In this document: piece by piece, positions 7,853 to 17,467 of the stretch
Numbering within the stretch: position 1 is the first letter of the stretch
Layout of the letters: the number at the start of each line of letters is the position of its first letter
NCBI GenBank assembly: GCA_948896875.1
Contig: CAQUWW010000001.1
Location: 31,282 to 95,281, forward strand
Length of the DNA stretch: 64,000 nucleotides
Reading direction: 5' to 3'
DNA from: an uncultured Acetatifactor sp.
GTDB lineage: Bacteria; Bacillota; Clostridia; Lachnospirales; Lachnospiraceae
The notes under the pieces: generated by a model
What the model was told of the DNA's origin: nothing
Database searches by the model: none
What the model saw: the letters and a program-made list of their open reading frames with translations, nothing else
Made by a program: the position numbers and the translations under genes

Positions 7853-8403
7853 ATGGCAATTCCTCTTTCTTCCAGTTTACTTTTCAGCTTCTTCCGCATT
7901 CTGGTGAGGCGGATGTTGATGGTATTCTTAGTCACGTTGTTGTGCTCCGCCAGAGACTCTATGGACTCAAGGGCAAAGTAACGCCCCATGAAGATCAGCC
8001 TGTCTTCCGGGGACAGCTCGGCCAGGAAACTGTCAATGGCTTCCCGCAGCAGATCTCCATCTTCGTCAGGTGCGGTGTTATCCGGGATACAGTCCTCCAG
8101 TTCGTCCAGCGCCACCAGATAGACGCCTCCTCCGCGCTTTTTTGCCGTCAGACGGCGGATACGGTCCACGGCCCGCCGCCTGGTCAACATGGCGGCATAG
8201 GAGGCCAACGACGCCGGACGCTTTGGCGGGATGGTATTCCAGATGTCCAACAGCGCATCATTTACACATTCCTCCACATCCTGGAGTGTGGGCAGAATCC
8301 GTCCGGCAAAATTTTTCAGCAATCTGCCGTACCGGCGGATGATTTCGTCCAGAGCGGATTCTCTGCGCTCCATGAGCAGAGTGATGATTTCGGTATCTTC
8401 CAT
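7849..8403 (-). CDS. ECF-type RNA polymerase sigma factor
   Basis: A 184-residue sigma-70-like protein with region 2 (EECVNDALLDIWNTIPP, then SYAAMLTRRRAVDRIRR) and region 4 (LSPEDRLIFMGRYFALESIE, then a helix-turn-helix with NNVTKNTINIRLTRMRKKLK). Length and domain content fit extracytoplasmic-function sigma factors. It is followed by a translationally coupled membrane partner, the usual arrangement. The target promoters are not evident in the window. The start at 8403 has AAAGGAAAAA upstream. Confidence 0.9.
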   Translation of the reverse strand: MEDTEIITLLMERRESALDEIIRRYGRLLKNFAGRILPTLQDVEECVNDALLDIWNTIPPKRPASLASYAAMLTRRRAVDRIRRLTAKKRGGGVYLVALDELEDCIPDNTAPDEDGDLLREAIDSFLAELSPEDRLIFMGRYFALESIESLAEHNNVTKNTINIRLTRMRKKLKSKLEERGIAI

Positions 8404-8513
8404 AGGTTTTTCCTTTCGTTTATTCAGATTGGCCCGGCCGGACCGCCTTCTATCTATTAAATCGGAAAAATGGAGAGAAACTTTCGTGGAATTAAGAAAG
8501 AATGAGGTTTTAT

Positions 8514-8542
8514 TTGCATAATAAGGGAATATGGGCTAAAAT
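8514..8542 (+). promoter_or_regulatory. Predicted sigma-A promoter for the AAA-ATPase-like gene
   Basis: TTGCAT (8514-8519), a 17-base spacer and TAAAAT (8537-8542) lie 46 bases before the ATG at 8589. Confidence 0.5.
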
Positions 8543-8588
8543 AATTTTAAGGAAGGACCATAAGCCATGTAAGACAGGAGGCCGCCTG

Positions 8589-10166
8589 ATGGGGAATTAT
8601 TTGAATCCGGGGAATGAAACTTTCTATAAGATGGTAAATTCCGAGATTTATATAGACAAAACCGGTTTACTGAAATATACGAATAAAGTGATGAATACCA
8701 TGCAGGGCTATTTGTGCGTAAGCCGGCCCAGGCGTTTTGGAAAGTCTATGGCGGCTGCGATGCTGACGGCATATTACAGCTGTGAATGCGATTCCAGGGA
8801 TTTGTTTTCTCCTTATGAGATTGCCGGAAGTGAAGATTTTGAAAAGTATCTGAATCAATATAATACAATCTTCCTGAATATGCAGGAATTTATGAGTCAG
8901 AGCAGGGATATGGACGGGATGCTGGATTTGATCCGAAGAAGTGTGTTATGGGATCTGATTGAGAAATATCCGGACATCCGTTATTTCGATAATACAAATC
9001 TGGTGAGGAGTATGCAGGATATTTATGCCGGAACCAGATGCCCTTTTGTGATTATCATTGATGAGTGGGACTGTGTGTTTCGAAAGTATAAGACGGAGAA
9101 AGAAGTACAGGAGCGCTATCTTGATTTCCTGCGGGAGCTGATGAAAGATAAGGGATATATTCATCTCGCTTATATGACAGGAATCCTTCCAATAAAGAAA
9201 TATGGTACGCATTCTGCCTTGAATATGTTTGATGAGTTTACCATGATTGACCCGGGGCCTCTGGCTTCCTATGTGGGGTTTACGGAAGGGGAAGTCCGGA
9301 AACTTTGTGAACAGTATGGGATGGAGATGGAGGAAGTGAAGAGCTGGTATGACGGATATTCTTTTGAAACGGAAGTGTCTGTCTATAGTCCAAAGTCTGT
9401 GGTCAGCTGTATGCGCTTTGGCAGAATTGGAAATTACTGGAATCAGACGGAGACCTTTGAAGCCTTGAAAGTTTATATAGATATGGACTATGACGGTTTG
9501 CGGGAAGATGTGTTGAGTATGATTGCCGGAGAGAAGGTGCCTGTAAATACGGGAAGCTTTACCAATGATATGGCAACCTTCCGAACAGAGGATGACATCC
9601 TTACCCTGTTGATTCATCTGGGGTATCTTGGATATGATTCTCTGGAGAAAAGTGTATTTATTCCCAACAGTGAAGTGCGATCCGAATATGTGAATGCGGT
9701 ATCCGTATCAGATTGGGGTGAAATCTCGAGAGCCTTGAAGAATTCGGCGGACACGTTGAAGGCCTTATGGCAGAAACAGCCCGGGCTGGTTGAGGAGAGT
9801 ATGAAGGAAGCACATTTTGAAACGTCTCATATCCAGTACAATGAGGAAAATGCTTTGAGCTATACCATTTCACTTGCTTTGTACGCGGCAAGGAATTTTT
9901 ATACCATACACAGGGAGATGGCCGGAGGCAAGGGATTTGCAGATCTTGTATTTATTCCCCGGAGACGCTATCAGGACAAACCTGCGCTGGTAGTGGAGCT
10001 GAAATGGGACCGGAATGCCCGGGGCGCTCTGGAACAGATTAAGACAAAAGGATATTGTAGAAGCCTGGAGGAATATCATGGTAATCTTCTGCTGGTAGGA
10101 GTGAACTATGACCGAAAGACCAAAGAGCACGAATGCGTGATTGAAGAATATGTGGTAAATGCCTGA
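8589..10166 (+). CDS. AAA-ATPase-like / PD-(D/E)XK nuclease family protein (DUF1703 type)
   Basis: A 525-residue protein of the AAA-ATPase_like/DUF1703 family that is often expanded in gut anaerobes. The N-terminal ATPase half has RPRRFGKS (P-loop) and IIIDEWDC (Walker B). The C-terminal half has the PD-(D/E)XK core GFADLVFIP followed by ALVVELKWD. The cellular role of the family is not settled; defence and mobile-element links have been suggested. The start at 8589 has AGGAGG 7 bases upstream, and the upstream in-frame sequence is promoter-like, so the longer form is rejected. A degraded relative of the nuclease end lies at 53074-53217. Confidence 0.85.
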   Translation: MGNYLNPGNETFYKMVNSEIYIDKTGLLKYTNKVMNTMQGYLCVSRPRRFGKSMAAAMLTAYYSCECDSRDLFSPYEIAGSEDFEKYLNQYNTIFLNMQEFMSQSRDMDGMLDLIRRSVLWDLIEKYPDIRYFDNTNLVRSMQDIYAGTRCPFVIIIDEWDCVFRKYKTEKEVQERYLDFLRELMKDKGYIHLAYMTGILPIKKYGTHSALNMFDEFTMIDPGPLASYVGFTEGEVRKLCEQYGMEMEEVKSWYDGYSFETEVSVYSPKSVVSCMRFGRIGNYWNQTETFEALKVYIDMDYDGLREDVLSMIAGEKVPVNTGSFTNDMATFRTEDDILTLLIHLGYLGYDSLEKSVFIPNSEVRSEYVNAVSVSDWGEISRALKNSADTLKALWQKQPGLVEESMKEAHFETSHIQYNEENALSYTISLALYAARNFYTIHREMAGGKGFADLVFIPRRRYQDKPALVVELKWDRNARGALEQIKTKGYCRSLEEYHGNLLLVGVNYDRKTKEHECVIEEYVVNA

Positions 10167-10254
10167 CCAGTTTGTCGGACGGGGATGATAGAGTTCGCGA
10201 AGCGATTTCTATAAACATTATTAATATGCTGAAAAAGAAAGCGAGGGTACCATT

Positions 10255-11094
10255 ATGGGAATTGTTAGTATGCGGTTTCCGGGAGGGAAGAAAAGAGCTC
10301 TGACCTTGAGCTATGACGACGGTGTGGAGCAGGACGTGCGCTTGATTGACATTATGAAAAAGCATGGCCTGAAGGGAACCTTTAACATCAACAGCGGACA
10401 GTATGCGCCGGAGGGAAAGACCTGGCCGGAGGGAACCATTCACAGAAGGATGTCCAAAAAGATGTGCCAGGAGCTGTATGGGAACAGCGGCATGGAGGTG
10501 GCGGTTCATGGACTGAACCACCCGTGGCTGGAGCAGCTGCCGGAAAATCTGTGTACTTATGAAGTTCTGCAGGACCGCATGAACCTGGAGGCAGAGTATG
10601 GCGGAATGGTCAGGGGTATGGCTTATCCTTTTGGCACTTACAATGATTCTGTGGTGGATACCTTGAAGTGCTGCGGCATTGCGTATTCCAGGACTGTGGA
10701 ATCCACGGAGAAGTTTGACATTCCAAAGGACTGGCTGAGAATGCCGGCTACCTGCCATCACAATAATCCCAGATTAATGGAGTTGGCTCATGCGTTTGTG
10801 GAAAATCCGTTCCCATTCGCTCCGGGGCTCTTCTATCTGTGGGGTCATAGCTATGAATTTGAGGCCAATGATAATTGGCAGGTGATAGAAGAATTTGCAG
10901 AATTCATGGGAAATCGGGATGACATATGGTACGCTACCAATATTGAGGTTTATGATTACATAGCTGCTTACCATCAGCTGATATTCAGTATGGACCAGAA
11001 GAAGGTTTATAATCCTACCTATACAACACTGTATTTCAGGATGAATATGCATGATTACAGTGTGAAGCCGGGGGAGACGCTTATCTGTGAATAG
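10255..11094 (+). CDS. Polysaccharide deacetylase family protein (NodB fold)
   Basis: A 279-residue carbohydrate esterase 4-like protein. Motif 1 is LSYDDGVEQD (the usual TFDDG is SYDDG), motif 2 is VAVHGLNHPW with two metal-binding His, motif 3 is AYPFGTY, and a late LWGHSYEF gives the C-terminal His. No signal peptide is seen, so a cytoplasmic location is likely, which suggests deacetylation of an imported oligosaccharide rather than of the cell wall. It ends at a strong terminator just before the 21-kb sugar locus, so it is a neighbour and probably not a member of that transcript. Confidence 0.85.
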   Translation: MGIVSMRFPGGKKRALTLSYDDGVEQDVRLIDIMKKHGLKGTFNINSGQYAPEGKTWPEGTIHRRMSKKMCQELYGNSGMEVAVHGLNHPWLEQLPENLCTYEVLQDRMNLEAEYGGMVRGMAYPFGTYNDSVVDTLKCCGIAYSRTVESTEKFDIPKDWLRMPATCHHNNPRLMELAHAFVENPFPFAPGLFYLWGHSYEFEANDNWQVIEEFAEFMGNRDDIWYATNIEVYDYIAAYHQLIFSMDQKKVYNPTYTTLYFRMNMHDYSVKPGETLICE

Positions 11095-11099
11095 TTATC

Positions 11100-11141
11100 A
11101 AAAAAGGTCGGGAATCTGGCAACAGGTTCCCGACCTTTTTT
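11100..11141 (+). terminator. Rho-independent terminator after the deacetylase gene
   Basis: The arms AAAAGGTCGGGAA and TTCCCGACCTTTT close a short loop and are followed by a T run. Confidence 0.9.
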
Positions 11142-11149
11142 GTTCATGA

Positions 11150-11182
11150 CAATAGAATCCTCGCAAAGCGTGGATTCTATTG
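11150..11182. repeat. Near-perfect palindrome upstream of the sugar locus
   Basis: CAATAGAATCC (11150-11160) pairs with GGATTCTATTG (11172-11182), and the interior CGC-AAA-GCG extends the stem across one T-T mismatch. No T run follows, so it is not an ordinary terminator. It lies 9 bases after the deacetylase terminator. Confidence 0.65.
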
Positions 11183-11221
11183 TTGCATAATCCGCACAGG
11201 AGAAAAATCCTATAATAAAAA

Positions 11222-11533
11222 TGTATACAAAAACAAAATTTTTGCAAAAATGAAAAAATATATTGTATACAAAAATAAAATATGGCGAGTAAGAGATAAA
11301 GTGGAATGAAAGAGCAGATATAGTAAAAATAGACAAAAAAGAGGCACAAAAACTGGGAAATATTATGTATAGACACAGGATAAAATGGGCGTTACAATAG
11401 AAATACATTCATGCAGGCATCCAAAACAAGAAAAGGAAGAATGTGTGAGAAAATAAAAATTGTATACAAAATATGGAAAAGCAAGGAGAAAATACCAAAT
11501 CAAGAAAATGCGCTTGATTCCAAAATGTATACA
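11222..11533. promoter_or_regulatory. Four TGTATACA palindromes: putative GntR/FadR-type operators
   Basis: The AT-rich 450-base spacer before the lipoprotein gene holds TGTATACA at 11222-11229, 11264-11271, 11461-11468 and 11526-11533. All four are followed by AA, and the second and third also carry a 5' T to give TTGTATACAA. A degenerate TGTATAGA is near 11366. The core GTATAC fits the GT-n-AC operator signature of the FadR subfamily of GntR regulators, and such a regulator is encoded in the same run at 28628. The last site ends 4 bases before the ribosome binding site of the lipoprotein gene. Confidence 0.6.
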
Positions 11534-11550
11534 AAAGAAGGAGGAAGATG

Positions 11551-13161
11551 ATGAAAAAAGACGGAAAAAGGTTACTGGCAATTGTGGCTGCCATGTCACT
11601 GATGATGACGGGCTGCGGCAGCGGTGCGGGTGATGAAGAGGGCAGTACAAGCTCTTCCCAAAACGCTGTACAATCGGAAAGTCAGACAGGGGAGAGCAGT
11701 GACGGAGAAAGTACATCCGGGAAGACATCCGTGACGATTGCCTGCGCGGCGGAACCGGATTATTTCTATCCGCACAGCGCGGAGACTACCACCTCCATGG
11801 ATGAGGTACCGATCCTGCAGAATGTTTATGAGACACTGATTCGTATGGAAGCGGACGGCTCGTATACGCCGCTTCTTGCAACGGACTGGGAGATTTCCGA
11901 AGATGGCAAGGTATATACTTTCCACCTGCGCGACGATGTGTATTTTCATGACGGAAACAAGATGACCGCGGAGGATGTGGCATACAGCCTCAATATAGCA
12001 CCTTCCCATTCCGCGTATATGTCCAGCCTGGATACCTGTAATGTGGTAGATGAGACTACGGTAGAAATGATACTTACGGATGCGTATGCACCGATTCTGA
12101 ATGTAATCTGCTCCAGAGACGGGTTGATTGTGGAGAAGGCTTATGCCGAGAGTGTGGGAGATGACGGATACAGCGAGGCGCCCATCGGTACCGGCCCATA
12201 TAAATTTGTAGAGCGTGTCTCAGGGGATCATGTGACCATGGTTGCAAACGAGAATTACTGGGGAGAAGCGCCGGCTATCAAGGAAGTTAATTATAAAATT
12301 ATCACAGATGCCAACAGCCAGATGGTGGCGCTGGAGAGCGGGGATATCGATGTGCTGTTCCAGGCCAACATTTCTTCTCTGATCAAGATGAATTCGGATG
12401 CCATTGCCTGGGAGACCTGCGATGCATCCTCCATTATGGCGATGCAGCTCAATTGTAAAGAAGGACCGGCCGCTGATCTGGAATTCCGGAAAGCGCTGCA
12501 ATGTGGAATTAATAAGGAAGAGATTAATATAGGCGTATATGAGGGAACGGCTTCCATGGGAGATATTCCGATTCCTCCTGCTTTTTCAGGTTATCCCGAG
12601 GATGGATCCTTTGACACAGTGGCGTTTGACGCGGATGCGGCGAAAGCACATCTGGAAGCCTCAGGTTACAACGGAGAGGAATTCGAAATTATCACGGTAT
12701 CCGGAACGAAGAATGAGAGCGCAGCACAGATTGTACAGGGACAGCTGATCAATCTTGGCATTAACTGTGTGGTGACAGCAGTAGACGCTTCCTCCTATTT
12801 TGCCAAATACAAGGCGGGAGAATATGACGCCAGCATGCGTGCAGGAGGGATTTCCATTCTGGATGCGGATGGACTGTATTCCATTTATAATGCGGAATAT
12901 ACCACCGGTATCACCGGCAATTCCGATATCGGAATCTGGAATGATGAGCTGATCAATCTGCTGAAGGAAGGGCGTGTCACTGTGGATGAAGCGGCCCGGA
13001 AATCCCTGTATGCACAGGTGTGCAATATCATCACGGAGAATGTGTACTCGGTAACTTTGTATTATGATGTGAATGCGGTAGCTTATAATAGTGATCTGCA
13101 GGGAGTCGTTCCTTCACAGCTGGTGGGACTGTATTATATCAATGACTGGTCCTGGAAATAA
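11551..13161 (+). CDS. ABC transporter substrate-binding lipoprotein (SBP_bac_5 / Dpp-Opp family)
   Basis: A 536-residue family-5 solute-binding protein. The N terminus has a lysine-rich start, a hydrophobic core and a lipobox ending in MMTGC, followed by a Ser/Gly-rich linker, so it should be membrane-anchored outside the cell. Body motifs include YTFHLRDDVYFHDG, APIGTGPYKFV and a C-terminal YYDVNAVAYN segment typical of the family. The second of two adjacent ATGs (11551) is preferred because AAGGAGG lies 6 bases upstream. Family members bind peptides, nickel or oligosaccharides; the surrounding glycoside hydrolases favour an oligosaccharide or glycoside here. Confidence 0.9.
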   Translation: MKKDGKRLLAIVAAMSLMMTGCGSGAGDEEGSTSSSQNAVQSESQTGESSDGESTSGKTSVTIACAAEPDYFYPHSAETTTSMDEVPILQNVYETLIRMEADGSYTPLLATDWEISEDGKVYTFHLRDDVYFHDGNKMTAEDVAYSLNIAPSHSAYMSSLDTCNVVDETTVEMILTDAYAPILNVICSRDGLIVEKAYAESVGDDGYSEAPIGTGPYKFVERVSGDHVTMVANENYWGEAPAIKEVNYKIITDANSQMVALESGDIDVLFQANISSLIKMNSDAIAWETCDASSIMAMQLNCKEGPAADLEFRKALQCGINKEEINIGVYEGTASMGDIPIPPAFSGYPEDGSFDTVAFDADAAKAHLEASGYNGEEFEIITVSGTKNESAAQIVQGQLINLGINCVVTAVDASSYFAKYKAGEYDASMRAGGISILDADGLYSIYNAEYTTGITGNSDIGIWNDELINLLKEGRVTVDEAARKSLYAQVCNIITENVYSVTLYYDVNAVAYNSDLQGVVPSQLVGLYYINDWSWK

Positions 13162-13186
13162 GAAGGAATCTACAGAGGAAGACAGG

Positions 13187-16100
13187 ATGTATCTGAAAAG
13201 TAACTCAGAGGAACTGAAGAAAGAAGAATTCCGTAATCCATCCAGAGATTTTCGGGGAGCGCCGTTCTGGGCGTGGAACTGTAGACTGGACAGGGAAACC
13301 ATCCGCAGTCAGATCCACATGCTGAAGGAAATGGGGTTCGGCGGTTTCCACATTCATGTGAGAACCGGGATGGATACCACATATCTGTCGGATGAATATA
13401 TGGAATATGTCCAATATGCGGTGGAGGAAGGAAAAAAGGAACAGATCAGAGCCTGGCTTTACGATGAAGACCGGTGGCCCTCCGGGGCTGCCGGAGGCAT
13501 GGTGACAAAGAAGCCGGAATATCGTGCCAGGTATCTTCTGTTCACGCCGCGCCCCTATGGAAGTCCGCCTGCCCCGGAGGAGGGTAAACCGAGATTTGCC
13601 CAGGGCAGGGGTGGGAACCGGGAAGAAAACGGAGAGCTGCTGGCCATATATGATGTTGCGTTGGGGCGAAACGGAGAGCTGGAGGAATACAGGATTTACA
13701 GGAAAGGAGAGAAGCCCCGGGGCGTATTGTGGTATGCATATCTGGAGACGGCGGTTCCCAATCCCTGGTTTAACAACCAGACCTATGTCAATACTTTAGA
13801 GCAGGAAGCGACGGAAACATTTCTGCAGATAACACATGAACGGTATGCGGAGGTATTGCAGGAGGAATTCGGAAGAGAGCTTCTGGCCATTTTCACGGAT
13901 GAGCCTCAGCATGTGATAAAAGGACACCTGCCTCTGGCTAAGGGGAAAGGAGATGTCTTTTTACCCTGGACACCGTCTCTGCAGGATACCTTTCGGAAGG
14001 AATATGGATATGATTTGCTGGAAAAACTTCCGGAGCTTTTCTGGGAGCTTCCGGAGAATCGTATTTCTGTGACTCGCTATCAGTACCATAATCATGTGGC
14101 AGATCGATTTGTGGGGGGATACTGTGAACCCCTGGGGCAATGGTGCCGCAGACATTCGCTGTGGCTCACCGGGCATGTGATGCTGGAGCCCACGCTGGAG
14201 AGTCAGAGCTCCATGGTAGGCGAGGCCATGCGGTGTTATCCGTCCTTTGGACTGCCTGGAATCGATATCCTCTGTGACAGACATGAATACAATACGGCAA
14301 AGCAATGCCAGTCTGTGGTACATCAGACTGGTGCACCGGGGATGCTGTCCGAACTGTACGGAGTGACCGGATGGGATTATGATTTCAGAAGCCATAAGCT
14401 GCAGGGAGACTGGCAGGCGGCACTGGGAGTGACACTGCGAGTACCGCATTTGGCATGGATGTCCATGAAGGGAGAGGCGAAAAGGGATTACCCGGCCAGC
14501 ATTGCGTGGCAGTCTCCCTGGTGGAAGGATTACCGGATCATAGAAGACTATTTTGCCCGCGTCAATACGGCGATGACAAGAGGGCTTCCCTGTGTGGATA
14601 TCGGAATTATTCACCCAATTGAGAGCTACTGGCTGCATTGGGGACCCCAGGACCAGACTTCGGCAGTCAGGGCGCAGATGGAAGAACGATTTTCCCATCT
14701 CACGGAGCTTTTGCTTTTTTCCGCTCTGGATTTCGATTTTATCAGTGAGGCGCTTCTTTCCGGACAAATTGGCGAAGCAGGGAATCTATTTGCCGTTGGC
14801 AAAATGAAATACAGAACCGTGGTGGTCCCGGCCTGTGAGACACTCCGGGAATCCACGGTGGAGTGTCTGGAAAATTTCTTATGCCAGGGCGGAAGGTTGC
14901 TTTTTATCGGTCCATGTCCTGTATATATGGATGCGCGGAGGGATGAAGAGATAAGAGCGCGGCTGGAACACCTTTACCAGGCTGCCGGGAGAATAGAATT
15001 TGAAGACAGTAGTATTCTGGCTGCCCTGGAGAAAGAAAGAAAACTGGAAATCCGGGATGCAGCAGGGAATCCTGCGAACATGCTGCTCCATCAGATAAGA
15101 CAGGAAGGAGAGGACTACTGGGTATTTATTGCACGGGGCAGGAATCCGGTTTCTCCGGACGTGGATCCCGCAGATATTCTTACCTTTACTTTTCGGGGAG
15201 CATATCGGATTCACGAATACGATGCGTTGACGGGAGAAATACGCAGCCTGGAAGCGGAATACATACAGGACAATACAGTGATTAGGAGGCCATGGCATCT
15301 CCATGACAGTCTGCTGCTGAGGCTGATGCCGGCGGAACAGGAGGAGACGGCGCATACCGGCAGAGCGCGAGAAGTGCAGGAGAAAAATATGGCGGATGTG
15401 TGCCGGCAGGAAGCACAGGAGAAAAGATATTTCCAAAAGGTAAAGGTAATTCTGGATGAACCCAACACCTGCCTCCTGGACATGGCGGAGTATGCGCTGG
15501 ACGGGGAGGAGTTCCGCCCCATGGAAGAAATCCTCCGCCTGGACAATGCCTGCCGCCGGAGGGCAGGTCTGCCGGAGAGAAACAGGAATGTCATGCAGCC
15601 ATATCTGATCAGAAAAGAGAAACCCTCTCACAAAATCAGGCTCCGTTTTTCTATAAAAAGCGAGATTGTGCTGGAAAAGCTTCATCTTGCGCTGGAGGAC
15701 AGAGGAGATACGGAAATTGTGTGGAACGGAAAAAAGGTGGAAACGGAAGCAGACGACTGGTATGTGGATCGGGCCATTGAGACAGTACCCCTGCCGGGGC
15801 TTAAGACGGGAATCAATATGCTGGAGCTGACCGTACCGCTGGGAGCACAGACCAATACGGAAAACTGTTTTCTGCTGGGGGACTTCGGTGTGCGGGTGGA
15901 AGGAACGATAAAGACTCTGATACCGCCGGTCAGAACTCTGGCCTTCGGAGATATCGTGACACAGGGACTGCCTTTTTATACGGGAAATCTGACTTATGAA
16001 TATGATGTGGAAACCAATGGAGAGTTTACAATAAGAATTCCACAGTATCGAGGAGCTGCGGTAAAGGTCGGGGTGGATGGGCAGGAAAAGGGAATTCCTG

Positions 16101-16327
16101 CATTTGCGCCTTATGAGTGCAGGATATCCGATGTAGAGCCGGGACGTCACAGATTGTCGCTGACTTTGCTTAACACAAGGCAGAATGGGTTCGGACAGTT
16201 GCATCATACTTCCAGCGTGGATTTTTATCAGAGTCCGGATTCCTGGAGATCTGTCGGGAATCTGTGGTGCTATGAATATCAGTTTCGAAAATGCGGGATT
16301 CTGGTGTCGCCGGAAATATTTCGTTGA
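13187..16327 (+). CDS. GH106-like glycosyl hydrolase (alpha-L-rhamnosidase related)
   Basis: A 1046-residue enzyme. The N terminus has FRGAPFWAWNC, EMGFGGFHIHVRTGM and AWLYDEDRWPSGAAGG, hallmarks of the GH106-like barrel proteins common in Lachnospiraceae. IFTDEP near residue 235 and a late beta-sandwich region complete the usual layout. No signal peptide is seen, so the enzyme should act inside the cell on imported material. The ATG at 13187 follows AGAGGA; an upstream start would overlap the binding-protein gene by 70 bases. Lying between the binding protein and its permeases ties it to the transported substrate. Rhamnosidase specificity is inferred from family resemblance only. Confidence 0.8.
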   Translation: MYLKSNSEELKKEEFRNPSRDFRGAPFWAWNCRLDRETIRSQIHMLKEMGFGGFHIHVRTGMDTTYLSDEYMEYVQYAVEEGKKEQIRAWLYDEDRWPSGAAGGMVTKKPEYRARYLLFTPRPYGSPPAPEEGKPRFAQGRGGNREENGELLAIYDVALGRNGELEEYRIYRKGEKPRGVLWYAYLETAVPNPWFNNQTYVNTLEQEATETFLQITHERYAEVLQEEFGRELLAIFTDEPQHVIKGHLPLAKGKGDVFLPWTPSLQDTFRKEYGYDLLEKLPELFWELPENRISVTRYQYHNHVADRFVGGYCEPLGQWCRRHSLWLTGHVMLEPTLESQSSMVGEAMRCYPSFGLPGIDILCDRHEYNTAKQCQSVVHQTGAPGMLSELYGVTGWDYDFRSHKLQGDWQAALGVTLRVPHLAWMSMKGEAKRDYPASIAWQSPWWKDYRIIEDYFARVNTAMTRGLPCVDIGIIHPIESYWLHWGPQDQTSAVRAQMEERFSHLTELLLFSALDFDFISEALLSGQIGEAGNLFAVGKMKYRTVVVPACETLRESTVECLENFLCQGGRLLFIGPCPVYMDARRDEEIRARLEHLYQAAGRIEFEDSSILAALEKERKLEIRDAAGNPANMLLHQIRQEGEDYWVFIARGRNPVSPDVDPADILTFTFRGAYRIHEYDALTGEIRSLEAEYIQDNTVIRRPWHLHDSLLLRLMPAEQEETAHTGRAREVQEKNMADVCRQEAQEKRYFQKVKVILDEPNTCLLDMAEYALDGEEFRPMEEILRLDNACRRRAGLPERNRNVMQPYLIRKEKPSHKIRLRFSIKSEIVLEKLHLALEDRGDTEIVWNGKKVETEADDWYVDRAIETVPLPGLKTGINMLELTVPLGAQTNTENCFLLGDFGVRVEGTIKTLIPPVRTLAFGDIVTQGLPFYTGNLTYEYDVETNGEFTIRIPQYRGAAVKVGVDGQEKGIPAFAPYECRISDVEPGRHRLSLTLLNTRQNGFGQLHHTSSVDFYQSPDSWRSVGNLWCYEYQFRKCGILVSPEIFR

Positions 16328-16456
16328 TCGGTTTCTGCGTTTTGCAGTCTTCGGAAGGTAAAATGCGAACAAACCGCAGGGAAATGGCATTAAGGAAGAA
16401 ATTCTGTGAAATGCTGTATACAGGCAGTAGAAGTAGGTAGGAGGACAAAAGGCGGA

Positions 16457-17383
16457 ATGAGAATGCTGAAATATGTTGTAAAACGGCTGCTGATGTTGAT
16501 TCCGGTAATCATCGGAGTCACGCTGTTGATCTATGTGGTCATGAGCCTGGCTCCCGGGAATCCGGCGGAATTGATTCTGGGGAGTGATGCCACACAGGAA
16601 GCGATAGCGGCAAAGGAAGCGGAGCTGGGGCTGAACGAACCCGTTTTGCTTCGCTATGGAAAATATATGCTGAATGTACTCAGGGGAGATTTTGGGCGAT
16701 CCTGGTACAATGGCTATAATGTAATCGACGAGTTTATGTCGAGAGTACCCAACACCATTATTCTGGGACTTTTATCGGTCTCATTATCCATTGTTGTCGG
16801 TATTCCATTTGGGATTCTGGCGGCAGTACGCCAGAATGGAGTGATTGATTATGCGACGCTGGTTGTGGCAATGCTGTTCGCATCTATGCCGGCGTTCTGG
16901 TTCGGACTGATGGCACAGATTTTCTTCTGTATTCAGCTGGGACTTTTGCCCGCTGTGGGTGCGGATTCGCTGGTACATTTCATTATGCCGGCGATTACAC
17001 TTTCGGGCGGCAGCATTGCGGGAATGGTGCGATTGACCAGAACCAGTATGCTTGAAGTCATTAAGCTGGATTATGTCCGGACGGCCAGGGCCAAAGGTGC
17101 ATCGGAGAGAAGAATTATTTCACGCCATGTGCTCAGAAATGGTCTGCTTCCTGTGGTTACAAGCGTTGGAAGTCATCTTGCGGTAATTGTAGGAGGCGCA
17201 ATCGTCACGGAAAGCGTATTTTCTATTCCGGGAACCGGAAGTCTCATGATAAACGCAGTAAAAATCCGGGATGTACCGGTGGTTATGGGAGTGATTATTA
17301 TCATTGCAGTTTTTGTGGGATGTGTGAATCTGCTGGTGGATTTATTGTATGCGGTGATTGATCCCAGGGTGAAGCTTGGATAG
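16457..17383 (+). CDS. ABC transporter permease, DppB/OppB type
   Basis: A 308-residue membrane protein with about six helices, an N-terminal MLKYVVKRLLMLIPVIIGV and the EAA coupling loop DYVRTARAKGASERRI. It should form the translocation channel with the next permease for the substrate delivered by the 11551 lipoprotein. Start choice is uncertain: ATG at 16457 has AGGAGG 12 bases away, while ATG at 16463 has AGGCGG at better spacing. CTGTATACAG occurs in the spacer at 16413-16422, a possible extra operator or chance. Confidence 0.9.
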   Translation: MRMLKYVVKRLLMLIPVIIGVTLLIYVVMSLAPGNPAELILGSDATQEAIAAKEAELGLNEPVLLRYGKYMLNVLRGDFGRSWYNGYNVIDEFMSRVPNTIILGLLSVSLSIVVGIPFGILAAVRQNGVIDYATLVVAMLFASMPAFWFGLMAQIFFCIQLGLLPAVGADSLVHFIMPAITLSGGSIAGMVRLTRTSMLEVIKLDYVRTARAKGASERRIISRHVLRNGLLPVVTSVGSHLAVIVGGAIVTESVFSIPGTGSLMINAVKIRDVPVVMGVIIIIAVFVGCVNLLVDLLYAVIDPRVKLG

Positions 17384-17467
17384 TGTATGGCAATCATCCG
17401 GGTAGCTTATACCGGTATAAAGGGAATAGGAAATGGATGCCCGTCGAAGCGGGCAAGGGGTATATTT

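Noticed and set aside
14879..16390. 503-codon open frame on the minus strand
   Set aside because: Antisense to the GH106-like gene, with low-complexity composition rich in Arg, Ser, His and Ile, no ribosome binding site and no recognisable domain.
16413..16422. CTGTATACAG as a fifth GntR site
   Set aside because: A single occurrence; the same 10-mer is found inside the coding sequence near 56772, so chance cannot be excluded.
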